Assembly (NCBI RefSeq): GCF_004791165.1 | Contig: NZ_SRUZ01000013.1 | Location: forward strand, 79,954 to 143,953 | Direction of reading: 5' to 3' | DNA length: 64,000 bases | Origin: Mesorhizobium sp. M8A.F.Ca.ET.218.01.1.1 | GTDB lineage: Bacteria; Pseudomonadota; Alphaproteobacteria; Rhizobiales; Rhizobiaceae | Shown here: positions 17,657 to 26,310 of the stretch, piece after piece | How positions within the stretch are numbered: the first letter of the stretch is position 1 | How the letters are laid out: each line of letters starts with the position of its first letter | Position numbers and translations under genes: made by a program | Notes under the pieces: generated by a model | Databases searched by the model: none | Told to the model about the DNA's origin: nothing | What the model saw: only the letters and a program-made list of their open reading frames with translations

Positions 17657-18681
17657 CCGTGTCGAGCACTCCCCAAGACCTGGGATCGAATGCCCCGCGC
17701 AAAGGCGTCGGCCATCGCATCGGCGTGACGCAGGAGCTGATCGTATTCCTGGTATCGATCGCTCTGTTCGCTTATTTCTCGATCACGCTCGACAACTTTC
17801 TCAGCCGGGACAACATCCTCAACCTGATCCGAAACGTCGCCATGCTCGGCATGCTGAGCCTGGGCATGGCGGTCGTCGTGATCGGACGCGGCGTGGATCT
17901 TTCGCTGGTCGCGGTGATGGCCGTCTCGCTGACGTTCTCGATTGTTCTGGCCAACCAGGGCTATGCGTTTTCAACGGCCTTGGTGCTCGGCCTTGCCTTC
18001 GTCATCGTCGTCGCGATCATCATGGGTTTTCTGATCGCCTATGTCGAAATCCCCGCCATCTTTGCGACCCTTGCCGTATCGGCGATCGTCTACGGACTGG
18101 GGCGCGGCGTGATCGCCACGCTCGACGTCAACAATGTTCCGGACAACCTAAACTGGTTCCTGTTCCTGGGGCGCGGCAGCCTTCTTGGCATCCCGGTACC
18201 GATCTGGCTTTTCGCGGTCTGTGCCGCCGCGCTCTATTTCCTTCTTCGCAAGACAGGGCTCGGGCGGTTCATCTACGCCATCGGCGACAACATCTCGACC
18301 GCGCGGATCACGGGCATTCCCGTCAGGCCGATGATCATCCTCCAATACGTGCTTTCCGGCGTCATGGCCTTTCTCGCCGGCTGCGTGACAGCGGCCTCCG
18401 TCGCCAGCATGAACATGAGGATGGTCAATTCGACGCTCATCTACGACGTTCTGCTGGTGGTCATCCTGGGTGGCATCGGCCTCACCGGCGGACGGGGAGG
18501 CGTCCGCAACGTGCTGGTCGGCACGGTGCTGATCGGTCTCCTGCTCAACGGCATGACGATCCTCGACATCTCCTACACCGTCCAGAACCTGGTCAAAAGC
18601 ACGGTGCTGCTTGGAGCCTTGATCGTGGACGCGCTTCTCAACCCTCGCGATGAACAGACGTCGCAGCAGGGAGACATCTGA
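17653..18681 (+). CDS. CUT2-type sugar ABC transporter permease (RbsC/AraH family)
   Basis: A 342-residue inner-membrane permease with eight to ten hydrophobic segments. The family signature is visible: MLGMLSLGMAVVVIGRGVDLS near residue 70, AIGDNISTARITGIPV, and the late loop VVILGGIGLTGGRGGVRN. The GTG overlaps the crotonase TGA (GTGA); a second in-frame GTG lies six bases later. It probably pairs with the fused permease at 19787 to form a heterodimeric channel served by the ATPase at 23037. CUT2 importers take ribose, polyols and related small hydroxylated compounds, compatible with a mevalonate-like ligand (inferred). Confidence 0.92.
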   Translation: MTVSSTPQDLGSNAPRKGVGHRIGVTQELIVFLVSIALFAYFSITLDNFLSRDNILNLIRNVAMLGMLSLGMAVVVIGRGVDLSLVAVMAVSLTFSIVLANQGYAFSTALVLGLAFVIVVAIIMGFLIAYVEIPAIFATLAVSAIVYGLGRGVIATLDVNNVPDNLNWFLFLGRGSLLGIPVPIWLFAVCAAALYFLLRKTGLGRFIYAIGDNISTARITGIPVRPMIILQYVLSGVMAFLAGCVTAASVASMNMRMVNSTLIYDVLLVVILGGIGLTGGRGGVRNVLVGTVLIGLLLNGMTILDISYTVQNLVKSTVLLGALIVDALLNPRDEQTSQQGDI

Positions 18682-18713
18682 CGCTCAATATCATCCAACG
18701 GGAGGAAACCAAC

Positions 18714-19718
18714 ATGATGATAGTGAAATATGCCGCGGCAGCGGTCGTGGCCGGCATTCTCTCATTGGGCGCTGCCCATGCCCAGGAGGGCATGGTCGAC
18801 GAATTGAGACAGCCGACGCTTGATACACTCGCCGGCAAGAAGGTCATCTTCGTGCCGATGTCCATGAGTTTCGATCTGCCGGAGGGTTGGGCGGCGATCA
18901 TGCAGAAGGAGGCGACACGTGTGGGCTACACCCTCGATATCCGCGACGCCAACTGGAGCACGGATACCGGCACGCGTGCATTGACCCAGGCGATCACCGA
19001 AAAACCCGACGTGATCGTGGTGCAGAATTTCGACGTCGCGTCCTACGCACGCACGCTGAAGAAGGCCGAGGATTCGGGGATCAAGGTCATCCAGGTCAAC
19101 ATGAAGTCGAGTTACCAGACGGACGCTTTTGTCGGGGCGGACTGGTATGGCATCGGCCAGTATGCGGCCAATCGCATGATCGAGAAATGCGGCAAGGCGA
19201 GCGGCAAGAGCGGCAAGATCGCGATCATCCAGGGGCCGGCGACGGCCGCTGCAAGTGTCTATCAGCTCAATGCGATCTCCGAGACGCTGAAGGGGCATGA
19301 CGACATCAAGATCGTTTCCAGCCAGACCGGCGACTGGGACCAGTCGAAGGCGCGCGGTATCGCACAAACGGTGATCCAGCAGAACCCAGACCTGTGCGGC
19401 ATCATCGGCTTTTGGGATGTGATGGACGCCGGAACGGGCGCCGCGATCCAGGAGTCCGGCAAGGATATTTATCTGATCACATCCGGTGGTGGCAACAAGA
19501 CGGCATGCCAAGGGGTGGAAAACGGAACGTTCAAGGAGGTCATCTCCTACGACGTCGAAGGCCAGGGCCGCGATCTGAACAACGCGATCAAGGTGTTGCT
19601 GCAATCGAAGGAAGCAGCAGGCGCCGTGAAGTTCGCGCTGTACACGCCAAACAAGATCATCAGCAAGGACACGATGTCGACGAACAGCTGCTGGGATCTG
19701 GATCAGCTCAAGAAGTGA
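18714..19718 (+). CDS. CUT2-type ABC transporter substrate-binding protein
   Basis: A 334-residue periplasmic protein with a clear signal peptide (AAAAVVAGILSLGAAHA, cleavage before QEG). The mature part is a type I periplasmic binding fold of the ribose-binding class: KKVIFVPMSMSFDLPEGW, EKPDVIVVQNFD, KIAIIQGPATAAASVYQLNA and GIIGFWDVMDAGTGAAIQ. GGGAGG lies eight bases upstream of the ATG. It is the only binding protein of the operon and so decides substrate specificity; its ligand would identify the pathway's input. A strong hairpin follows nine bases after its stop. Confidence 0.93.
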   Translation: MMIVKYAAAAVVAGILSLGAAHAQEGMVDELRQPTLDTLAGKKVIFVPMSMSFDLPEGWAAIMQKEATRVGYTLDIRDANWSTDTGTRALTQAITEKPDVIVVQNFDVASYARTLKKAEDSGIKVIQVNMKSSYQTDAFVGADWYGIGQYAANRMIEKCGKASGKSGKIAIIQGPATAAASVYQLNAISETLKGHDDIKIVSSQTGDWDQSKARGIAQTVIQQNPDLCGIIGFWDVMDAGTGAAIQESGKDIYLITSGGGNKTACQGVENGTFKEVISYDVEGQGRDLNNAIKVLLQSKEAAGAVKFALYTPNKIISKDTMSTNSCWDLDQLKK

Positions 19719-19727
19719 TTTCGAATC

Positions 19728-19755
19728 GGGTCACCGCGCGCAAACGCGGTGACCC
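19728..19755 (+). promoter_or_regulatory. Intercistronic hairpin after the binding-protein gene
   Basis: GGGTCACCGCG and CGCGGTGACCC form a perfect 11-bp stem with a six-base loop, starting nine bases after the binding-protein stop. There is no T-run. As with the hairpin at 683-707 in the other ABC operon, it probably protects the upstream message or attenuates transcription into the permease gene, raising the ratio of binding protein to membrane subunits. Confidence 0.7.
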
Positions 19756-19786
19756 TCCCAGCAATGTCCGCAGTCAGGGTCTTGAG

Positions 19787-21901
19787 ATGGAAGCCATCGA
19801 GCGCCTCTATTTTCACTATTTTCCGGAAAAGGTGCTTGGCGAAGTGCTGACCAAGCGCTGGAGCGACAACGCCGTTCCCGTGCTTGCGACGATCTTGACG
19901 ATCGGCTTTTTTGTTCTCCACAATCCGCATTTCTTCACGCTGTCGAGCCTGACGGAAACGTCGCGCCAGCTGTCGGAGTTTTCGCTGGTCGTCGTCGCCA
20001 TGGGCATTGTCTTGCTTGCTGGCGGCCTCGATCTCTCGGTCGGCAGCGTGTTTGCCCTGGCCAACATCACGGCCCTTATCTGCATCACCTTGCTGGGATG
20101 GCCGGTGTGGGCCACCGTGATGGCCACGCTGGCCGTCGGCGCCCTGTGCGGTGCGGTCAACGGCGTCCTGATCGGCTATCTGCGCATCCGGGCGTTCCTG
20201 ACGACGCTGGTCACGCTGATCATCATCCGATCGATCGTCGATATCCTTCTCCTGCGTTACGCAGTCCAGATCTCGGCGGTTTTCCCGGAGTCCGACCTTT
20301 GGTACTTTATCGGAGAAGGTCAGGTCCTTGGCATTCCATTCGCTTTCCTCGTCGCCATTGTCGTCATAGGGCTCTGGCACGTCATCCTGACCAGAGCACG
20401 GGCCGGGTGGCATATCACGGCGGTCGGCGGCAGCCGTCGTTCCGCCTACAATGCCGGCCTGCGGGTCAAGTTCACGATCTTCACCACCTATGTCTGGTCG
20501 AGCGTGCTCGTGTCGTTGGCCGGTGTGTTTTTCGCCGCACGCCTGGGCAGTGCGGGATCGGATACCGGGGTCGGCCTCGAGATCGCGGCGCTGACCGCCG
20601 CCGTCCTTGGCGGCAACAGTCTCGGGGGCGGCCGTGGGTCGGTGGTAAAATCGGTGCTGGGCGCGGTTGTCGTGCTCATTTTGACCGACAGCATGGTTCG
20701 CGTCGGGATCAGCGGCGGCATCAGTTCGATGATCCTCGGCATTGTCCTGCTCGCAGTCGTGGCCATCGACGTCCGCTGGCTGAAGAACCGGCACAAGCTT
20801 CTGAACAAGGTTTACGTGTCACCCGGCTACTTCCGTCTCCCGGCCCTTCCCGAGACGGACGCCGGATCTGGAAGTCCCTACGCGCTCAACGACCGGCTGA
20901 AGGACGTCTCGCTCATTGGCAAGGGCGAGATCGAAGGTCCCGAGGACGTCATCTTCGACCGCAACGACAATCTCTACTGTCCAAACCGGCACGGCGATAT
21001 CGTTCGCTTCTTCGCACCGGACTACACCAGATGGGAGATATTCGTTCATATCGGAGGCCACCCGCTGGGGCTGGCTTTTGACGCCAGCGAGAACCTGAAT
21101 GTCTGTATCGGCGGGATGGGTCTCTATCAGGTTTCGCCGGATCGGCAGGTCACAAAGCTGACCGACGAGACCAAGCGGACGGTCCTCTCGGTGATCGACG
21201 ATTCTCGCCTGAAGCTTGCCGACGATCTCGACATCGCACCGGATGGCCGCATCTTCTTTTCCGAGGCGACCATCCGTTACGACATGCACGACTGGGCGAC
21301 GGACGCGCTGGAGAGCCGGGGCAATGGCCGCCTGATCTGCTTTGATCCACGCGATCGTTCGACGAAGACGATCCTCAGAAATCTGCAGTTTCCCAACGGG
21401 GTCTGCATGGCCGGCGACGGTCAGTCGTTCTTCTTCGCCGAGACCTGGGGCTGCCGTATCAATCGCTATTGGTTCGACGGTCCCAAGAAGGGAACCTGCG
21501 AGACGACGATCCCGAACCTGCCGGGGTATCCCGACAACATCAATCGGGCTTCGGACGGAAGCTTCTGGGTGGCGCTTGTCGGCATGCGGTCGCCGGCTCT
21601 CGACCTCGCGATGAGAATGCCGTCGTTGCGCAAACGCATGGCCAAGCGCGTGGCCCGTGACGAATGGCTGTTCCCGAACATCAACACGGGCTGCGTGCTG
21701 AAGTTCACGCCGAACGGCGAAATCGTGGAATCCTATTGGGATCTGGGAGGCAAGAACCACCCGATGGTGACCTCGATGCGCGAGCACAAGGGCTATCTGT
21801 ATCTCGGCGGGCTCTACAATGATCGGATAGGCCGTCTCAAGCTGCCCGATGCCGATCCCACATGGACGTCACAAGCGTCCTATTGGGGGGCAACCGCATG
21901 A
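19787..21901 (+). CDS. ABC permease fused to a strictosidine-synthase/SMP-30-like beta-propeller
   Basis: A 704-residue fusion. Residues 1 to about 330 are a complete RbsC-type permease (VVAMGIVLLAGGLDLSVGS near 70-87; VLGGNSLGGGRGSVV near 273-287). A basic linker, WLKNRHKLLNK, follows the last helix. Residues about 371-700 are a six-bladed propeller of the strictosidine-synthase-like group: GPEDVIFDRNDNLYC, GHPLGLAFD, LADDLDIAPDGRIFFSEA, LQFPNGV and NLPGYPDNINRASDG (PGYPDNI at 579-585). Such propellers act as lactonases or arylesterases. RbsC-type permeases have a cytoplasmic C-terminus and the linker is positively charged, so the propeller should face the cytoplasm. The ATG at 19787 follows a weak GGG/GAG; the frame upstream of it is only an antisense-free extension through the binding-protein gene. 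Confidence 0.88.
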   Translation: MEAIERLYFHYFPEKVLGEVLTKRWSDNAVPVLATILTIGFFVLHNPHFFTLSSLTETSRQLSEFSLVVVAMGIVLLAGGLDLSVGSVFALANITALICITLLGWPVWATVMATLAVGALCGAVNGVLIGYLRIRAFLTTLVTLIIIRSIVDILLLRYAVQISAVFPESDLWYFIGEGQVLGIPFAFLVAIVVIGLWHVILTRARAGWHITAVGGSRRSAYNAGLRVKFTIFTTYVWSSVLVSLAGVFFAARLGSAGSDTGVGLEIAALTAAVLGGNSLGGGRGSVVKSVLGAVVVLILTDSMVRVGISGGISSMILGIVLLAVVAIDVRWLKNRHKLLNKVYVSPGYFRLPALPETDAGSGSPYALNDRLKDVSLIGKGEIEGPEDVIFDRNDNLYCPNRHGDIVRFFAPDYTRWEIFVHIGGHPLGLAFDASENLNVCIGGMGLYQVSPDRQVTKLTDETKRTVLSVIDDSRLKLADDLDIAPDGRIFFSEATIRYDMHDWATDALESRGNGRLICFDPRDRSTKTILRNLQFPNGVCMAGDGQSFFFAETWGCRINRYWFDGPKKGTCETTIPNLPGYPDNINRASDGSFWVALVGMRSPALDLAMRMPSLRKRMAKRVARDEWLFPNINTGCVLKFTPNGEIVESYWDLGGKNHPMVTSMREHKGYLYLGGLYNDRIGRLKLPDADPTWTSQASYWGATA

Positions 21902-23040
21902 GCATGTCTGGCCGCATCGGCAGTTTCTTCGATAAATTCATGGGCGGGCGTGGCGATCATTCCATCACGGTTCCGGTCATGGACGGCGCGCTCAAGCCCA
22001 ACAATTACCTCGAACGCATCGCCAGCGTCTCGATGTTGGAGGCGGCCGACAATCTGACGATCGCAGGTGGCCACGTGCTGCTCACCTCCGGCAACCGGCT
22101 GGTTGAGCTTCACGACGACGCAAGCACCTCCGTTCGGAGCACTTACGATGCCGAGATCACGTTCCTGTCCGCGTCACCGCAGGGCGCTCTTGCCCTGGGA
22201 TTAGACAGGCTTGGCATCGCGATTGTCGGCGGTCGCCATGACGGCAAGCGACTTGCCGCGAACCTGTCCGGCCAGCAGCTCAACTGCCCGACCGCCGCTG
22301 TTTTCCTGGATGAAGACACGCTTGTCGTCTGCAATGGTTCGGGCGTGCATTCGGCCCTCGAATGGAGCCGGGATCTCCTGAACCTTGGTCGCAGCGGAAG
22401 CGTCGTGAAAATTGACCTCGGATCCGGAAAAGCGAGCCTCATCAAAGGAGGACTGGGATTTCCCTCGGGCGTTGGCATTGCCGGGGACGGCAGACTGGTC
22501 GTAGCTGAGGCCTGGAAACATCGCCTCCTGGCGCTGGACGTTGCCGGCGGCGGCTCCATTGCCGTGCTTGCGGATTTGCCTGCCTATCCCGGACGGATTC
22601 AGCCGGCCAACCAGACTGGGTACTGGCTGACGATGTTTGCGGTCCGCTCCCAGTTGCAGGAATTCGTGCTGCGCGAAAACCGCTATAGGCGCGAAATGAT
22701 GGAGACCATCGCGCCGGAATATTGGATCGCGCCTACACTTTCGAGCGGACGCAGTTTCAAGGAGCCGTTGCAGGCAGGCAGCGTCATACGACTGGGCATC
22801 CACAAACCCTGGGCGCCCAGCCGTTCCTACGGTCTGCTGGTTCGTCTCGATGACAGCTTTCAGCCCATCTGGAGCGCTCACAGCAGGGCCGATGGCCACC
22901 GGCACGGCATCACATCCTGCGTCGAAATCCGCGACCGGCTGTTCGTCGCCTCCAAAGGTCGTGGCGAAATCCTTGCGCTCCATCATCTCGGGCCGATAGA
23001 GCCGGACGACCTCTCGGTTTTTGAGGAGGCCGCGGCATGA
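21898..23040 (+). CDS. SMP-30/strictosidine-synthase-like beta-propeller protein
   Basis: A 380-residue soluble protein without a signal peptide, starting at the ATG overlapping the previous stop (ATGA), with a GGGGGG stretch upstream. It resembles the propeller half of its neighbour: GGLGFPSGVGIAGDGRLVVAEAW aligns with the PNGV blade, and ADLPAYPGRIQPANQTGYW aligns with the PGYPDNI blade. In that second motif the metal-ligand positions D-N have become G-R, so catalysis may be lost or altered. It could be a partner or regulator of the fused propeller, or a lactonase with different ligands. It is followed by the ATPase with another ATGA overlap. Confidence 0.75.
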   Translation: MSMSGRIGSFFDKFMGGRGDHSITVPVMDGALKPNNYLERIASVSMLEAADNLTIAGGHVLLTSGNRLVELHDDASTSVRSTYDAEITFLSASPQGALALGLDRLGIAIVGGRHDGKRLAANLSGQQLNCPTAAVFLDEDTLVVCNGSGVHSALEWSRDLLNLGRSGSVVKIDLGSGKASLIKGGLGFPSGVGIAGDGRLVVAEAWKHRLLALDVAGGGSIAVLADLPAYPGRIQPANQTGYWLTMFAVRSQLQEFVLRENRYRREMMETIAPEYWIAPTLSSGRSFKEPLQAGSVIRLGIHKPWAPSRSYGLLVRLDDSFQPIWSAHSRADGHRHGITSCVEIRDRLFVASKGRGEILALHHLGPIEPDDLSVFEEAAA

Positions 23041-24539
23041 TACCGATTGTCGAACTCAAGGGCGCAACAAAGGATTTTCGCGGCAATCCCGCTTTCTCGG
23101 ATGTCGACTTTCAGCTGCGGCCTGGTGAAATTCATGCGCTGCTCGGCGAGAATGGCGCTGGAAAATCGACGCTGACCAAGATTATAGCCGGCGTCTATCC
23201 GCTCAGCGGCGGCAAGATGTTCATCAACGGCCGTGAGGAGAAGCTCGCAACCCCCGCCGAGGGGCTCGCGAAAGGGATAGCCATGGTCTACCAGGAAAAT
23301 AGCTTGGTCCCGTCGATGTCAGTGGCGCAGAACATCTACCTCGGCAAAGAAAAGCCGTTGAACCGACTTCGCGGCATTTACATTTCCGCGCAGCAGTTTC
23401 TTCAATCGCTGAACTTCCACGTGGATCCTTCCGCCATTGTGGGCTCGCTTGGCGCCGCACAGAAGCAGATGGTCGAGATCGCGCGAGCCGTACATCACAA
23501 GGCCAAGGTCATCATCTTTGACGAGCCGACCGCAACTCTGACCCCGGAAGAAAAGAGCTATTTCTTCAAGCTGATCAAGAAGCTGAAAGGCGAAGGGGTC
23601 TCGATCATCTTCATTTCGCACGCGCTCGAAGAGGCGCTGATGGTCGCAGATTGGATCACGATTCTCAGGGATGGACGGCTGGTCGCGTCTGACAAGGCAA
23701 CGGCCTTCGATCGTCAGAAGATCATTCAGGCCATGGTTGGCAGAACACTGACTGATGAAATCTACAGCGGCACATCTCGAATGCGCGCGCCGCGCAAACG
23801 CGGCGTGAAAGTGCTCTCGGTCGAGAATCTCTCGATGGGCAGCATGGTCCGCAACACCTCCTTTTCTCTCTACGCAGGTCAGGTCACCGGCATCTTCGGA
23901 CTGGTCGGCTCCGGTCGGACAGAGACGCTGAAGGTGGTCTGCGGTGTCCTGAAGCGCGATTTTTTCCACGGTGGGGAGGTGAAGATTGACGGACAGCCCA
24001 AACGCTATTTGGTTCCGGCACCCGCCGTGCGGGACGGTGTCGTCTACGTCACCGAGGAGCGGAAGGCCGAAGGCTTCTTCGAGACGATGAGCATCGCTGA
24101 GAACATTTACATGGGGCAGATCGGCGGCCAGTCATACGGTGGGTTCAAAATCGTCTCAATGAAGGAAGCCAGATCCGTGGCCGAGGAATGGCGTAAGCGC
24201 CTGAACGTGCGCGCCATCGACCCCGACGCAAAGGTGATCGAGTTGTCCGGCGGCAACCAGCAGAAGATCGTGATTGCCAAGGCCCTGGTCCAGAAGCCCA
24301 AGATCGTCATCTTCGACGAACCCACCCGCGGCGTCGACGTCGGCGCGATTGCGGAAATACACGACTTCATCAATCAGCTTGCTGACCAAGGGATCGCGGT
24401 CGCGGTTATTTCGTCTTACTTACCTGAAATCCTCAGCCTGTCCGACAGAATACTGATCGCGCGACAAGGAAAGATCGTCGAGGAGATGGACCGCCGCATG
24501 GCGACTGAGGAGACGATCATGTACGCAGCCGTGCATTGA
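23037..24539 (+). CDS. CUT2-type ABC transporter ATP-binding protein (two nucleotide domains)
   Basis: A 500-residue RbsA/MglA-type ATPase with two tandem nucleotide-binding halves. The N-terminal half has Walker A GENGAGKST, a signature-like GSLGAAQKQMVEIARA and Walker B VIIFDEPTATL. The C-terminal half has GLVGSGRTE (degenerate Walker A, usual for the family), LSGGNQQKIVIAKAL and IVIFDEPTRGVDVG. It drives the importer formed by the two permeases encoded at 17653 and 19787. The ATG overlaps the propeller stop, and its own stop overlaps the HMG-CoA lyase ATG by one base, so the last five genes are translationally coupled. Confidence 0.94.
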   Translation: MIPIVELKGATKDFRGNPAFSDVDFQLRPGEIHALLGENGAGKSTLTKIIAGVYPLSGGKMFINGREEKLATPAEGLAKGIAMVYQENSLVPSMSVAQNIYLGKEKPLNRLRGIYISAQQFLQSLNFHVDPSAIVGSLGAAQKQMVEIARAVHHKAKVIIFDEPTATLTPEEKSYFFKLIKKLKGEGVSIIFISHALEEALMVADWITILRDGRLVASDKATAFDRQKIIQAMVGRTLTDEIYSGTSRMRAPRKRGVKVLSVENLSMGSMVRNTSFSLYAGQVTGIFGLVGSGRTETLKVVCGVLKRDFFHGGEVKIDGQPKRYLVPAPAVRDGVVYVTEERKAEGFFETMSIAENIYMGQIGGQSYGGFKIVSMKEARSVAEEWRKRLNVRAIDPDAKVIELSGGNQQKIVIAKALVQKPKIVIFDEPTRGVDVGAIAEIHDFINQLADQGIAVAVISSYLPEILSLSDRILIARQGKIVEEMDRRMATEETIMYAAVH

Positions 24540-25405
24540 TGAGCGGCGATCGGAAGGTTACGATCGTTGAGGTGGGTCCTCGTGACGGCCTGCAGAATGA
24601 AAAAGGCATCGTTCCAACCGCCGACAAGCTAAACCTCATTCGGCTTCTCGCGGATGCTGGCCTGTCACGCATCGAGGTGACGGCTTTCGTCTCACCGAAG
24701 TGGGTGCCGCAAATGGCGGACCATGACGCGGTGATGCGGCAAGCTCCCCGGAGCGCCCGGTTGGTTCGGTCGGTCCTCGTGCCCAATGAAAAGGGAGCCG
24801 AAGCCGCCATTGCCGCAGGAGCTGACGAACTGGCAGTCTTTACTAGCGCGTCCGAAAGTTTCGCGTCCAAGAACGTCAACTGCACCATCGCTGAAAGCAT
24901 GCAGCGTTTCATCGCCGTGGTGCGAATCGCAAAGGCACACGGCCTGCCGGTGCGCGGCTATGTGTCGTGTGCCGTCGATTGCCCCTATGAGGGCGCAATC
25001 GCGCCGGGTGCGGTTGCGGCCGTATCGTCTGCATTACGCGACCTCGGTTGCTATGAGATAGCCCTGGCAGACACGATTGGACGTGGTTCGCCTGATCGGG
25101 TGGATCTGATGCTGCAGCACGTCCTTGAGCGAATTCCGGCATCGATGCTCGCTTGCCATTTCCACGACACGTCGAAACGGGCACTGGAGAACGTCGACGT
25201 TGCGCTGATGCGAAAGATAACCACATTTGACAGTTCCGCCGGCGGTCTAGGCGGTTGTCCATACGCGCCGGGTGCCGCCGGCAATGTTGCGACCGGCGCC
25301 ATTGTCTCGCACCTCCACAAATGTGGCTACAGCACTGGGATTGATCCAGTCGGACTGCTGATTGCCGAGGACTTCGCCCTAGGCTTGCGCGCTACGGCTA
25401 GATGA
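24539..25405 (+). CDS. mvaB: Hydroxymethylglutaryl-CoA lyase
   Basis: A 288-residue TIM-barrel lyase that splits HMG-CoA into acetyl-CoA and acetoacetate. Diagnostic motifs are all present: VEVGPRDGLQNE with the catalytic Arg-Asp, AFVSPKWVPQMAD, the metal-binding LACHFHDTS, and the C-terminal cysteine loop GGLGGCPYAPGAAGNVAT. The ATG at 24539 shares one base with the ATPase stop. As the last gene of the operon it completes a path from mevalonate (via HMG-CoA reductase) or free HMG/3-methylglutaconate (via CoA-transferase and hydratase) to central metabolism. The mvaA-mvaB pairing is the known mevalonate-degradation arrangement of Pseudomonas mevalonii; the extra genes here are not part of that description. 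Confidence 0.95.
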   Translation: MSGDRKVTIVEVGPRDGLQNEKGIVPTADKLNLIRLLADAGLSRIEVTAFVSPKWVPQMADHDAVMRQAPRSARLVRSVLVPNEKGAEAAIAAGADELAVFTSASESFASKNVNCTIAESMQRFIAVVRIAKAHGLPVRGYVSCAVDCPYEGAIAPGAVAAVSSALRDLGCYEIALADTIGRGSPDRVDLMLQHVLERIPASMLACHFHDTSKRALENVDVALMRKITTFDSSAGGLGGCPYAPGAAGNVATGAIVSHLHKCGYSTGIDPVGLLIAEDFALGLRATAR

Positions 25406-25632
25406 CTGCTCCCGCTACCAGATGCGACGCCGCCCAAGGTGTTGCCATATCGGCTAAGTGTCTGGTTCTGAGCTGAGAGGAGAGAGCAGACCTAGTGACA
25501 GATTCCAGTTACTCGTTTTGCCGAATGTCCGCACTAGCGGACTGTGTTCCGAAAGCGGCTCGGCAGCTACCGGCCCCGCAACAGTCTAGCGGCGTTTCTT
25601 TGGTGGCCAATCATGGCCGAAGGAGAAACCAA

Positions 25633-26263
25633 ATGGGACGCTCTTGCTACGACCTCACCACCTTCGATCGCCGGGCATGGAATGCAGGCAAGAAAGTCGG
25701 AACGAAACGCCCTCTGAAACCTCGGCAGATATGGGCGATACGCTTCTTTCTCGATCGAGAGCGGCGTCTGCGAGACAGAGCGCTCTTCGATCTGGCGATC
25801 GACAGCAAGTTGCGCGGCTGCGATCTCGTCAAGATCAAAATCGGCAACCTCGTTGTAGGACCGGAAATCCGACCTCGCGCGATGGTCATCCAACAGAAGA
25901 CCGGCCGACCTGTTCAGTTCGAGTTGATGAGCGATGTGCGCTCCAGCCTTCTCGCGTGGCTGGACCGACGCGGCGGTACAGTCGATGATTACGCGTTTCC
26001 GAGCAGGATCAACCCAAGGACTCACATGAGCACAAGGCAGTATGCCCGTCTCGTTGACGAATGGGTCGAGGCGGTCGGACTTCGACCAGAGGAATACGGA
26101 ACCCATTCCCTGCGTCGCACCAAGGCCTCGATTATCTACAAAGCGACGGGAAATCTGCGAGCCATCCAGATTTTGCTCGGTCATACCAAGAGAGAACACG
26201 GTCCGCTATCTGGGTGTCGATGTAGAGGATGCTCTCGAACTTTCCGAGGCAACTGAGGTTTGA
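25633..26263 (+). pseudogene. Tyrosine recombinase/integrase, frameshifted (copy 2)
   Basis: Same 210-residue recombinase as copy 1, starting at ATG 25633 after AAGGAG. The frame is intact through box I, THMSTRQYARLVDEW and THSLRRTKASIIY. It is broken near 26188, where CATACCAAGAGAGAACACGG lacks two bases relative to copy 1. The catalytic tyrosine (TVRYLG) is thus out of frame and the natural stop is at 26261-26263. The two copies carry different lesions, so each supplies the sequence needed to recognise the other's defect. Confidence 0.85.
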
Positions 26264-26270
26264 TCAGGCA

Positions 26271-26295
26271 CGGCTCCGCTTCAGGAGTGGAGCCG
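26271..26295 (+). terminator. Hairpin downstream of integrase copy 2
   Basis: CGGCTCC (26271-26277) pairs with GGAGCCG (26289-26295), the same structure as at 3200-3224. It is a weak terminator or end structure of the cassette. Confidence 0.45.
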
Positions 26296-26310
26296 TGACC
26301 AATTTGCGCC

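Larger units (their letters stand above)
25602..26310 (+). repeat. Direct repeat copy 2 (integrase cassette)
   Basis: Second copy of the cassette at 2530-3239, same orientation, 23,072 bp away. It starts at GGTGGCCAATCATGGCC and ends at ACCAATTTGCGCC. The two copies bracket the cyclase, the LysR operon and the whole HMG-CoA operon, so homologous recombination between them could delete or circularise that block. Confidence 0.85.

Noticed and set aside
19394..19786. N-terminal extension of the fused permease frame through the binding-protein gene
   Set aside because: It overlaps a well-supported gene in another frame and has no permease-like sequence; the start at 19787 begins directly before the permease domain.
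19703..20794. Minus-strand frame of 363 codons opposite the fused permease
   Set aside because: Shadow of the permease gene; composition dominated by D, Q, R and no recognisable domain.
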